From NCBI RefSeq assembly GCF_019649055.1, contig NW_026570255.1, positions 62,001 through 126,000 on the forward strand: a DNA stretch of 64,000 nt, written 5' to 3'. The DNA is from Paramacrobiotus metropolitanus (lineage: Eukaryota > Tardigrada > Eutardigrada > Parachela > Macrobiotidae). The notes under the pieces were generated by a model. It made no database searches and had not been told where the DNA came from. It worked only from the letters and a program-made list of their open reading frames with translations. Below, one piece after another: positions 43,850 through 54,117 of the stretch. The position numbers were made by a program, and so were the translations under genes. The number at the start of each line of letters is the position of its first letter. Position 1 is the stretch's first letter.

Positions 43850-45984
43850 ATGCATCAGCAAGAGCTGCATTTTTTCCATTCCACGCTCTCCGTCTCTGTC
43901 CATGTTCTCGTACTGCTTTCCATTAGCCCATCATCGTCTTTTAGTGAGAATATCGGTAAATTCTTTCTTTTTGCGAGAAAACAAACAGGCACAATTACAT
44001 TCTCTCTAACTGCAGATTTTGCGCAGTACATTCCCGCCGATGACTTACAAGCCATCCAAAGCGCGGAGATTAGTGTCGCGCTGTCAAGCGGGACGCCGTT
44101 GTACCAGGATGATCTGATTGGGTGCACGGCCGGGGTACATCCGCCCTGTCCGCTGCAGACGTCCAGGGCGCCGTATTATCGGCTGCCGGATGGGAATCTG
44201 GCCATTCCCTACATGGTGGAGCCGGATGTCGACGGTACGCTACCAATACGAACACTTTAACGAATTACGGAGATCTTCGCTACGTTCCGGTACATGGTAC
44301 CGTGTTCAACTATAGAACGAGCTTATAATTTTACTAAAACGAGAGGCCAGGTTTCAGCTAACGCTATATACATTATACAGTAACTACATAAACGCGTGCA
44401 TAAATAGACACGGAAGGTTCGTTTTGCTTAAATGCATAAGCCTGTGAAAAAATAAACAGTTTAAGAAACCAGAGAAACCCTAGATATAGGCTCTGAGTTA
44501 GCAGGATTTTTGTCCGGGCCAATTTGCAGAAGAAAACCTGCAAGGGAAACTGAAAAAAATTAATTCTATCATATACAATTCAGTGAGTGCTTGATTTATG
44601 AGTAGGAACGCTATGAAAATACTACTAGTCGAGTTCACTAGAAATTTTTATCTGCGAATTGTGTGGAGTAGATGCGCTGATGGATGACATTGTCGCCGCC
44701 CTGGACGACATCACCAACCAGACGCAGTGCCTGCGGTTTCTCTCGGTGGACGACGCTGACGCGCTGAAAGTGCCCAACAACCCAACGATCCGCTTCGCCA
44801 GTGGCCAGAGTGGTACCTGCGCCGCGGAGTTTGGGGGCGTGCGTAGTCCCATGCACAAAGTGTACCTCAGTACCCAATGCATCAGTGCCGGCGAACTCGG
44901 CCGCATCCAGCAGCTGCTCATGCTGGCCATGGGATTCCCACATGAACACGTCCGCAGCGACCGGGATGAGCATATTATTGTCAACTGGGATAACGTCATC
45001 CCAGGTAATAACCGAACATCTATTAGACCGAAACAGAAATGAATCTCTGCTGTAGAAAGGAGAAATGAACTGGATAAAAACGATCCGGGAATATTCGACA
45101 CGCTACCCTACGATTACGACTCGCTTCTACATCCGGGATATGTCTTCCTGGCGCAGGTGGCTAGTATACCGACGCTGATGGCTAAAAATAAAGCGAAAAT
45201 TGGTCAACGCCAGCAGCTGAGTGCCGACGACGTGAAGAAGCTGAAAACTGTTATTTGCCAAGGTATCCAATACGTTCTGTACTGATGCACGTGGAGAAGC
45301 AACATAAAGTTTTTGTAGGTTCTACGCAGCAAGCCGCGCCCAGACCAACGCCCACACCCACAAGCAAACCGCCATCACAACAGGATTTCAAGTCCGCCAG
45401 CATTGTCACGGTGACCGTCGTCGCCACGAAACCGCAGCCAGGAACCACATGCGATAGGTAACTAAGAACCCAAAGAACCCTAACGAACCCTACATTTAAA
45501 TGCTGTATTTACAGTGGGGATCCCTCCTGCGCAACGACCAGCGTTGGCGAGGAACCCATCCAGCCCTCGCTGAGCCTGCCCGTGCACCACTGCGCCTTCC
45601 GGCAGGTGGTCACCCTGCACAACACCCAGACCATGTCGCGCACCACCCTGTACCCGATGAAGAAGCGCTTCCAGCACTCCACCAAGTTCTCCACGTGGTG
45701 GTTCGGCCAGACCGAAGCCGGTAAACCGACGGTCTTGTGTTTTCTGCGTTGTCGAATCATTTGATGTGGAATGTGCAGGTGCGACCAAGGATTACCTGGC
45801 GCAGCCGGTGGAGTACCCGCAATTCCTAGGTGCCGTTAAAGGCGTGTCCACGCAACTGGCCAATGAGTACACGCGCATCTTCCAGACGGATTATGAGCCG
45901 AGTGTGATGGAGGATGGGGGAACGAGGTTGCAGCAGAAGATCGAGACGCGCATCATGGAGTGCAGAGATCGGCCGTCGTCTTGA
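43850..45984 (+). CDS. astacin-like protein with destroyed zinc site, six exons
   Basis: Exons 43850-44234, 44642-45004, 45056-45262, 45319-45457, 45515-45720 and 45779-45984 join in consistent phases to 501 residues. A signal peptide starts at MHQQELHFFHS. The astacin domain begins LPDGNLAIPYMVEP and includes the loop GFPHEHVRSDRDEHI, YDYDSLLHP and IGQRQQLSADDVKKL. The zinc motif HExxHxxGFxH is QLLMLAMGFPH: the first two histidines and the catalytic glutamate are gone, only the third histidine stays. The Met-turn is SLLHP instead of SVMHY, so its methionine and the switch tyrosine are lost too. It should be secreted but not proteolytic. A Pro/Thr linker (PRPTPTPTSKPP) joins a C-terminal part of ~190 residues that I do not recognise. 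Within exon 1 a 60-bp in-frame intron (43956-44015) is possible. Confidence 0.8.
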
Positions 45985-46759
45985 ATTAATGATGTGGGAA
46001 CTTGTCAGCGCCGCGCGTTTGTAGTGCCAATTTTGTCAGAGCCACTCTTGGCTGTAGTTACTACACTGATTATCAGTCCTTAAACGGGTCTGCTTGATTT
46101 TTTGATCTGTCAGTTATTGCTGCTGTCAAACAGCTCGAATAAGTCAGAAAAACATTGACCGAATAGTGGTAGCAATAAACTGTCATCTTTTTTTTATTCA
46201 CTAAGGAAGGTTATGCTTAGCTTCTCGAGAAAACCGTTCCTAAACAGTAACCGGTACCTCTATCTGTTAAAAACTTAGCAAATGGCTTGGAAAACGTTGC
46301 TATTCAACGTAGCTCATACTGTGCAAATCACTGGTAAGAAAGACTCGAAGCTACATGTGTAGCTGCATCTGACTGCAGAGAAAGCGCAAAATGAAATGAC
46401 AAATCAAGCCTGGAAAGAGTGTGGATCCTGCACCCGAAAAATGCCACGAACGACGGTTCTTAATAGGCAATAGCCACCCAAAACAACATTATGGCAAAAC
46501 GTAGTAACAATACTTCAGGACGTGTGACAACAATTCACTTTAAGTCCAAATCCAACGGAAGCCCAATCCATGAACAAACGGAATCCAATGCAAACCGAGT
46601 TTAACGGTACCCGGCATAATTACAAACTGCCGCAGCATCGCTGAGCTAAATCGGTTATGACAAACAAATCGTATATTCTCTTTCATCTTTCTTTTAGAGT
46701 TGCCTGACTAATTAACCGCTGTCCACTGCATGACTTCCGGTAGTCCACAGGAGGGGAAG
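45985..46759. other. no gene seen
   Basis: Intergenic between convergent genes; no supported feature. Confidence 0.5.
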
Positions 46760-46951
46760 TCACCAAAAAGTGGGCCAGGTCATTTCGAAAACGGCATTTG
46801 TGTGGGAAATTGCGCAGTACATTAAGTACTGTGACATCCGCGTCAGCGGGATCACTTCCGACTCAAGTGGATCGTATCCTGTTGGAACGTTGCCTAGATC
46901 ACTGTAATTCTTCCGTGAAGAAGTGGCCAGCACCTAAGGAAAACCAGTCTC

Positions 46952-48115
46952 TCAAAAGTAAAAACAAACCGTAAATCGCAAATTCATCTTGCGCTCGTGA
47001 AGGATGATCCGTACCGCATCTAGCAACCCATTCCGTTTTGGATCCATAATCGCGTCAAACACAAGGTCCGCTTGTTGCTCATCCAACACAGGACAACTTC
47101 GTTCGAGCATGTCCCACCAATCTGCAACGTTCAGACGCCGATCGTGGCGCATCCGTCCGAACGGCACGCGGATCGTTATCACCACACATCCCTCCGCCCA
47201 AAACCAGAAAATCTCACAGCCGAAGTTTATCACAGTGAGCTTGTGACAGATCGCCGCTAGCGAGTCAAAAACGCCGTGAAGAGTAGACACGTAATCCTCG
47301 GATAGTCCGGACGAATAGCAGCAGTTGATATCCTTCATAACGAGATTCTCCGGAATTTCTCGGCCTCTCTTGCATAACTTCGCGGAGAAAGTCTCCATCA
47401 CACAACGGCCAGTGCACTTTAGAAGAATCGCTGACGGGCGCGCCCACAATGACCACCGCCCGCGGGCTCCAGCAGCGATGTGCACAGGCCACAGCGACGT
47501 AAACATCTCCCGCGGAGGATGATCCTCTTTCAGTAGGAATCTGGATATGCAGCCGCTTTCTTACAGCGGCCGATGTGAGGATGTGGTCCCAGCCGGCGCA
47601 GACTGCCCGCAGGCGGCACTGATCGACCGTGTGCAAAAACTGGAAGATCGCGGTCATTATATCCGCTGGTAAGAAGCGGAGAGCTTTTCCGTCATCAGGG
47701 ATCGCGGAATTCATCACGAACGAAGTTAGGCGACCGCTGCAAGCGAATTCCGTCTTCTGGCGTTTTACCGCAGCTTGGAATACGGGCTCGCGTCCACGCT
47801 TTCTTAAGTTGACGGCATCTGCGCTGCATTGTTCGAGTCGGTCAGGTCGGAGCAGGGATTTACTCTGCAACAGTCAAAAAGGTGTATTTCCCTTCAGTTA
47901 CATCGCAACGTCGCTTAGTCTGTGAAGTTTCTTACATAAAAGCGCATTGCTTTCGCCACATCACTGATCGGGATGGCCTTTTCCAGTTCGTGGGCCAGCG
48001 AAAGCCTCTGCATCGGGCTTCTAATGCGCTCCAGTGGAACGACGGTTTTGACGTCGCCGCCCGGCAAATGGATGGCAACCCATGCAAACTGCTGATCTCC
48101 CTTTCAATGATACAG
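46952..48115 (-). pseudogene. divergent F-box family gene, 5' end lost next to LINE B
   Basis: Three coding segments: 47936-~48115 (end of the second barrel-like unit, KTVVPLERIRSP), 47418-47864 (F-box: FLPADIMTAIFQFLHTVDQ, LRAVCAGWD) and 46952-47368 (rest). A 71-bp GTAAGA...CAG intron joins the first two in phase 0. Between the second and third the frame changes; a 49-nt intron (GTGCAC...AAG, 47369-47417) would join them in phase 0, otherwise it is a frameshift. The usual DPRPS box is not recognisable; a possible last exon lies at 46760-46933. A basic segment (VKRQKTEF, LRKRGRE) precedes the F-box. Coding homology stops near 48115, close to a 25-bp direct repeat and LINE B, so the first ~120 residues are missing. 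Confidence 0.6.
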
Positions 48116-48156
48116 TTGATCGCCCGAGTAAATCTCCCTTTCAATGATACAGTTGA
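48095..48156. repeat. 25-bp direct repeat at gene/LINE junction
   Basis: ATCTCCCTTTCAATGATACA(GTTGA) occurs at 48095-48119 and again at 48132-48156. It lies exactly where F-box gene homology ends and LINE B begins, so it may mark the insertion event. Confidence 0.75.
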
Positions 48157-48205
48157 CCAGATTTACGGCCCTGACCGTGTGGCGGTAGGAAATCGAGTAC
48201 TATAG

Positions 48206-51200
48206 CAACCATCTCATTTAAATGTTAGTTATTGGAACGTTAATGGTATTGAACGCGCTTTTTCTTTTCCTCTTTTCATTAACGATTTTATTACAAAATT
48301 TGATATTATAATATTTTCCGAAACGCATCATAAAGGTACTGACAAATTACCAGTTTTGCCTAACTACATTACCTTTTCCTTTCCCTTCTACTCGCGTACT
48401 CATAAATCGCGCGGAGGTTTTATTGTATTTCACAAAAGCTGTATCAAACTAACAGTAATTACTAATGATTACGAAGAAATTTTACATCTTATGATTCACA
48501 ATTTTAACTCATCTGATGTTGCCCTTCATATTCTCTGTGTTTACATTCCGCCATACAATTCTACTTACATCAATGCTGACAGAATGGAACAACTGTACGA
48601 TGAACTGCTAACAATTTCGTCATCTGTGTCAAATTCTAAGCTGATCGTTTGCGGAGATTTCAACGCGCACATATCGAACACACCATTACCCATAATGGAT
48701 CCTGCCTCCGCTGAAGAAGTGTTTACGTACGAAAGATACGAGAACCCTGACAACGCCAATGACCCCGACGGACGCGGCGACAAACTTCTACAGTTATCAG
48801 TTGCAGCCGAAATGCCTATTCTCAATGGTCTACGTGATCTTAACCACAACTTCCCCTACGAGTTTACATTCCAACGAGCTCAATCCACTTCTGTCATCGA
48901 CTACGCTCTTGCCAACATCAACGTTATTAATAACATCGTAAAGTTCAAGATCATCCAAGAATGTTTCCGATACTCCGACCACGCTGCGATACACCTCCAA
49001 CTCAATGTCAACTCTAACGACCAAATCATCAAAAAGAGCACACTACACAACAAGCCCAACACAAACAGCCGGCAAATTAATTACGATCAACTAACTGTCC
49101 GTGTTAATCAATACTACACTACGATCGCTACCAATATACCCCTGCACGATGTAGCTGCCGACATACAGTGTCTCGTACGGGAATGTTCACAACCATCTAA
49201 AGAAATACCCGAAGATTCGCAACTTCAAAACTTGAAACGACAATGGACCGATACAAAACACAAAAAATAAATTCGCTGCCCCCGAAGATCCAAGTTCAAG
49301 CAAGTCTACCCTCCACACCCGCCTTCGCCGCCTATTAAAGTCTATTCGCAAACGTGAAAGCGAACTGTTCCTCCTCCAACTGAATAACGACCGAAAATTC
49401 TCACCCGCCAAATTTTGGGAGCGTTTCAAACATCAAGACTCATCAAACAACCAACTATCGATAACGGACCTGTATACGCACTTCAAGAGTAAAGCCCAAA
49501 GCGACATAATGCAACCTTTCACCCCTTCTACTTTTACTAAAGACGCTATTCCACCAGTAACCGAAGCTGAATTACTGAATGCCTTTAACTCCATTTCGAG
49601 CACGTCCTCCGCCGGACCAGACAACATTCAAACCGCTACATACAAGAAGCTACTGGACATTGCATGCTACCGACAACATATTACTACCTTTGTTAATCAA
49701 GCACTCGCCGGCGAACGCCCTCTACCAAGACAATGGACCGTCAGCGCCTTAACTCCCATTCCAAAGCGCGGCAAGCCAACCAGCCTCGCCAACTTGCGTC
49801 CAATTAGTGTAACCTCTCCACCCAGCCGTATGTACAGCAAAATCATTTTAAACCGACTCAAGAATTTTGTTCAACCCAACCAACTCCAGTTTGCCTACTC
49901 CCCTGCTACATCAACAACTGATGCGCATATCGCTCTACACGCCATCGTAGAAGAAAACCTTAAACATCGTAAATCAACTTTTGCATGTTTCATGGATCTA
50001 ACTGCCGCTTTCGATAATGTACAACACTCCACTCTCTACAAAATCCTTTCCCGACGAAATGTACCGGCCTACCTCATATCAGCTATATACCACCTTTACC
50101 GCAACTCAACCTCTTATGTCAAAACACGCACTGAAAGATCTGCCGAATTTCCACTCCAGAAAGGTGTACGCCAAGGAGATCCGTTATCCACATTACTTTT
50201 CAACATTTATTTGGATGACCTTTTCACCAAACTGCAACACCGCCGACCACCTGATGTCATGCTGTCTGACATTCGTATTGATGCGATTCTCTTCGCTGAT
50301 GATGTCACCCTTATCGCCTCCTCACCAACTTACCTTCAAGAAAGCATACACATTACCACCAACTTTATGAATGAGATCGGAATGACAATTAACAAGCAAA
50401 AAACTGTAATAATGGAAATCCATGGCCGACTTAAATCCAAGCTCAACACCACCTTTGCCTTATCACCGACTGATAACCAGCCAATTACTGTTGTTACCGA
50501 AACTACTTTCCTTGGAATTACGATTTTCTCAAACTGGAGTATTACATCATCAACCAAGCGTAACCTTCAGAAATCTGAGACTGCATGTAATGTACTTAAA
50601 GCAAAGATACTAACGAAAGCCAAGACCGCCCCGTGGAACATTGTTAAACAACTTTACAAAACCTTCGTAATATCAGTCGCAACTTTCGGAATCGAAGTAA
50701 ATGGATCTCTCCTCACCCCGTCTGACAACCTTACTCACCACTCTCCCATGGACACCCTTGAAATCAAATTTACTAAATGGTTTAACCAAATTAAACGCAA
50801 CGCTCCTAACTTGTCGCTACAGTGCCTTTTTACTATTACTCCTTCAACGTCATTGCCGCAGAAAGAAACTACATTTATGTTCAACATACTTTACGAAAAA
50901 ATCCTAATAACGTATCAAGAATCAGCCTACTGCAATTAATTTCAACAGGAATGACCAGCCGCAAGTTAAATTCCTACTACGAAAGAATCTTCAAGTCGCT
51001 TTTCTATTATAACGAACCACCGCCAGAATATCACGATGAAAATGATATTGTCCGAAACGTACTCCAATTCAACTTACCTGCCTACTTGCAACAACTGACC
51101 GATGCATTCCTTTCCCAACTAAAGTCCACCGTGTTATCAGATGATCACCCACGAATGTGTCCAATTGCTCCAGTTACAAACCTCAACTTTTCATCAATGC

Positions 51201-51565
51201 CAGCCTTCCTCACGTTTCCCAACTTTCCCACGCATTTACGTACCGCTGTATTACAATACTTCACGTCAACTCATAACTTGTACGAAGAAAGAGGCCGATA
51301 CACACGGCCAAAGACCCCAAGACATGACCGACTGTGCAATTTTTGTAACCAAGATGTCCAAAATCTTAAACATATCTTCACGGACTGCCCTGAATACTCT
51401 CCGATGTCCGACCTCCTCCGTTTTAACCTCGATATTCCAAAGCATCATGATCTTTTTTCTGTCTGCATACAACTCTTGATTTACGGAAATTTCAGTCAGT
51501 GTGTTCACATCGCTAAAGCCATCCGCTCTGTTTTTAACGACGACCGTCTTCGAAGCCTTCCTTAA
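48206..51565 (+). pseudogene. LINE B endonuclease-RT-CCHC, two 1-nt frame breaks
   Basis: Endonuclease part (to 49270): YWNVNGIE, IIFSETHH, CVYIPPYN, GDFNAH and SDHAAIHL give the catalytic set. At an A6 run (49259-49264) the frame changes by +1; the next frame leads into the reverse transcriptase (SSAGPDNIQTATYKKL, LANLRPISV, CFMDLTAAFDNVQH, GVRQGDPLSTLLFN, catalytic FADDV). Near 50821 one base appears lost and the frame shifts back, giving VPFYYYSFNVIAAERNY and a terminal knuckle CNFC...H....C before the stop at 51565. No in-frame ATG is seen ahead of the endonuclease. Only two single-base breaks in ~3.3 kb indicate a young copy. The A-run shift could be a programmed site, but a simple indel is more likely. 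Confidence 0.82.
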
Positions 51566-51608
51566 CTCTGTGACCTTTATCACTTTACCTTATTCACACC
51601 TATTCAAC

Positions 51609-52487
51609 ATGTCTGCTACCGTTTATTTTCTGACTGCCTTACTTGTTTGCACCTTTCTACATCCATTACTCCCTGCCCCCGTTCCTGAACATCGACCGAA
51701 GCGTTTTGTCGCCGGAATCTCCAAAATCCTTGCCAACCCAATTGTCCAGAACGGCATAAAGTACGCCACCTACGCTGCCGTTGGAGGCTCAGCCATCGCC
51801 AATGCCGTTGGACAACCAGCTATCGCCGCTCCACCAGCTCCCCCAAGAAGTGACACCACCATCCTCGGATCAAACAACGTTCCTTTCCTAAAGCAAGTAC
51901 TGACTGATACAGCGAATAACATTGTACTTCTCAGTGAACATCACCAGTACCTGAACAACATAACCGCCAACTTCGCCAGCCTGTATCAACAATTTGCCCG
52001 ACAACCTGCCAACCTGCAAACGGCTGCCAACGTCATTTCCCAATACTATCTCCGTAATGTGGAAGATTTGAACTCAACCATCCTCGTCCTACAGAATAAC
52101 ATCGCCTCCATGCCAACCTACTTTCAGCGACCGTTAACAGAATTCTCCCGAAAATCCGATGCCACCATTAAAGTTTTCAACAATGCCATCCGCAATCTCC
52201 GAAGTCTAACCCAACAACTTAATGTCAGTTCCTTACAAAGCGCTACTCCAGCCCAGCTTCCTCCAGTCTGTACCTGTGCTAACGAATCTTCACCTATACT
52301 GTCCTTCCTTCCACCCTTCCTAACTCTTGCCGTTATAATTACCGCCACTGCCATCCTGACAATCCGCAAGTGCCGCCAGCCAAAACAACTACCGAACGCC
52401 AACTTCAACGTACATTACGATACACTGCAATGGGAACGCCACGTATCCGATGCCATTCAGCAACACCTCGAAGCCAACAACCATTAG
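51609..52487 (+). CDS. envelope/fusion-glycoprotein-like ORF of LINE B
   Basis: An intact 292-residue frame starting 43 bp after the reverse-transcriptase stop. Residues 1-22 are a signal peptide (MSATVYFLTALLVCTF). A furin-type site RPKR lies at 29-32 and is followed at once by a Gly/Ala-rich hydrophobic stretch (FVAGISKIL ... AAVGGSAIANAVG). A long helical region with four N-glycosylation sequons (NIT, NST, NVS, NES) follows, then a short CTC motif, one membrane span (~231-252, LPPFLTLAVIITATAIL) and a 40-residue tail. This is the layout of the fusion subunit of class I viral/retroviral envelope proteins, without a receptor-binding subunit. I recognise no family by sequence. It could also be a host membrane protein next to the LINE; spacing, strand and equal preservation argue for the element. 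Confidence 0.6.
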   Translation: MSATVYFLTALLVCTFLHPLLPAPVPEHRPKRFVAGISKILANPIVQNGIKYATYAAVGGSAIANAVGQPAIAAPPAPPRSDTTILGSNNVPFLKQVLTDTANNIVLLSEHHQYLNNITANFASLYQQFARQPANLQTAANVISQYYLRNVEDLNSTILVLQNNIASMPTYFQRPLTEFSRKSDATIKVFNNAIRNLRSLTQQLNVSSLQSATPAQLPPVCTCANESSPILSFLPPFLTLAVIITATAILTIRKCRQPKQLPNANFNVHYDTLQWERHVSDAIQQHLEANNH

Positions 52488-52797
52488 ATTCAACCATTCC
52501 GCATCTCCAGCCTCTTACTCGTCATTTCTAACATGCTAATAATAATTCAGATCTTTTCTGATTTCTTAACTTTCAACCGCCGTTTTACTCCTTCTTTAAA
52601 ACATATGTAATTGCCCGCTTGTCATATTACAGAACCATGTGTTTTTATCAACATTTATAGCTATTACGACTTATGCCCAAACTCCACTTTGCTGATTTAT
52701 ATTCTCTCTGTTGCTGCCCTATTATTTTGTGAGCAAACTTACTAACAATCTGTGTGACTATTTGTCGCCTAGAACAACATTAAAGTTAAGTTAAAGG

Positions 52798-53544
52798 CCT
52801 ATTGAGGCATGCTAAGTATCGCGCCCGAGGCGTCAGCATGGTGTGACGCAGGATGTGAGGCGCGATGTGAGGCGCGTTGTGACCACTACGGTGCCTTATT
52901 GCTAGCGTGCCACAGGGTGTGACGCTGGATGTGCCGCGTCAGCGGCACAGTGCGGTTACGCCCTTATTTCTGGCGTGCTATACGGCGTAGTACGGTGACC
53001 TTTCGTTGGTGTCAGGCTGGATGTGACCCGCCAAAGGCGCCTTACGATGACCAGTACAGTGCCCTATTGCTGGCTGTGTGTCTGTGACGCGCCCGAATGC
53101 ATTTCGGTGTCGCTAAAACTTCTGACAATGTTTTTTGGAAACATGATTCAACAAATATTCTGGTCGATGTAAAATTAAAATGACCAACTGTAACAACAGC
53201 GGATACCAAAAAACTACCGCAACAAATCCCAAGAAAACGAAATAAATCGGAATCAACTTTTAAAGGATTAATCATTCTAGACCAAACAAAAATTTTCAAA
53301 AAAATAGCTAGTACTTGAAGATCCAGCAAATCATTAACACACCAGTAGAACGTCATCAGTTATTAACAAAGTAATGCTTTTTTTCGGTGCCGCAAAAGAA
53401 ATAACTTGGACAAAACCAAACTGCTGCAATCTTTCAGGCCGTCCACGCACCACCTCATACCGCAATAAATCTCCACCGCGTCATACTCCACAATACAAAA
53501 TCATAAACCATGAAGTTTTGCGTACAACGAAATGGGCCGTCAAT
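52798..53544. other. no gene seen; degenerate GC-rich repeats at left
   Basis: From 52830 to 53060 variants of GGTGTGACGC(A/T)GGATGTG recur with drifting spacing, looking like a decayed minisatellite. The remainder to 53544 has no supported feature. Confidence 0.55.
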
Positions 53545-54062
53545 GGCCTGTGCTCAAGTTCGGACTTGGACTCGGACTCGGACTACTAAAACTTGGACTC
53601 GGACCACATTTGGACTTAGCTCGGACTTCTAAACTTGGACTTGGACTCTTCAACTTGGACTTTTCTTAGGTTTCTTAAGTATCTCAGGTTCTTAGGTTTC
53701 TTAGATATCTAAGCGTTATTAGGTTTCTTGGGATTCTAAGGTTTCTTAGGTTTCTTAGGTTTCTTAAGTTGTTTAGGTTTTTCAGGTTTTCAGGTTTCTT
53801 AGTTGTCTTAGATTACTCAGATTTCTTAGGTTTGTTGGGCATAGGTTTAAACTAGTTTTTTAAACTAGTGTTTTTTGGTTTAAACTAGTTTTGGTTGGGT
53901 TTGGTTTTTTAAAAGGAAAACTCCAGGTTCGAAGTCCAGGTCTCTAATTCGAAGTTAAGAAGGTCAATTTAGAAGTCCAAGTTACGAAGTCCAAGTGCGG
54001 TCCAAGTCCGAGTTTTAGTAGTCCAAGTCCGAGTCCAAGTCCGAGCATGAGCGCGGGCCAAT
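53545..54062. mobile_element. fold-back hexamer element, copy 2
   Basis: Arms of GGACTT/GGACTC hexamers (left GGACTTGGACTCGGACTCGG; right the inverted GTCCAAGTCCGAGTCC) around a centre of TTTCTTAGG units. Starts GGCCTGTGCTC, ends GAGCGCGGGCCAAT. Flanked by perfect 6-bp duplications GTCAAT (53539-53544 and 54063-54068). Arms differ from copies 1 and 3 by a consistent base change, so it is a separate subfamily. Confidence 0.85.
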
Positions 54063-54117
54063 GTCAATAAATAATAACTATAAAAACACATTAATGAACT
54101 GTCAGCCCACCCACCGT

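Larger units (their letters stand above)
48203..52797 (+). mobile_element. non-LTR retrotransposon LINE B with extra envelope-like ORF
   Basis: Order on plus: endonuclease, reverse transcriptase, CCHC knuckle, then an open frame for a membrane glycoprotein, then ~300 bp of AT-rich 3' sequence ending near ATTAAAGTTAAGTTAAA. The boundaries are approximate: the 5' end is placed by the start of endonuclease homology, the 3' end by the change to GC-rich repeats at 52800. No target duplication was found. Confidence 0.7.

Noticed and set aside
48095-48156. 25-bp direct repeat as the LINE B target-site duplication
   Set aside because: Both copies lie on the same (5') side of the element and none was found at the 3' border.
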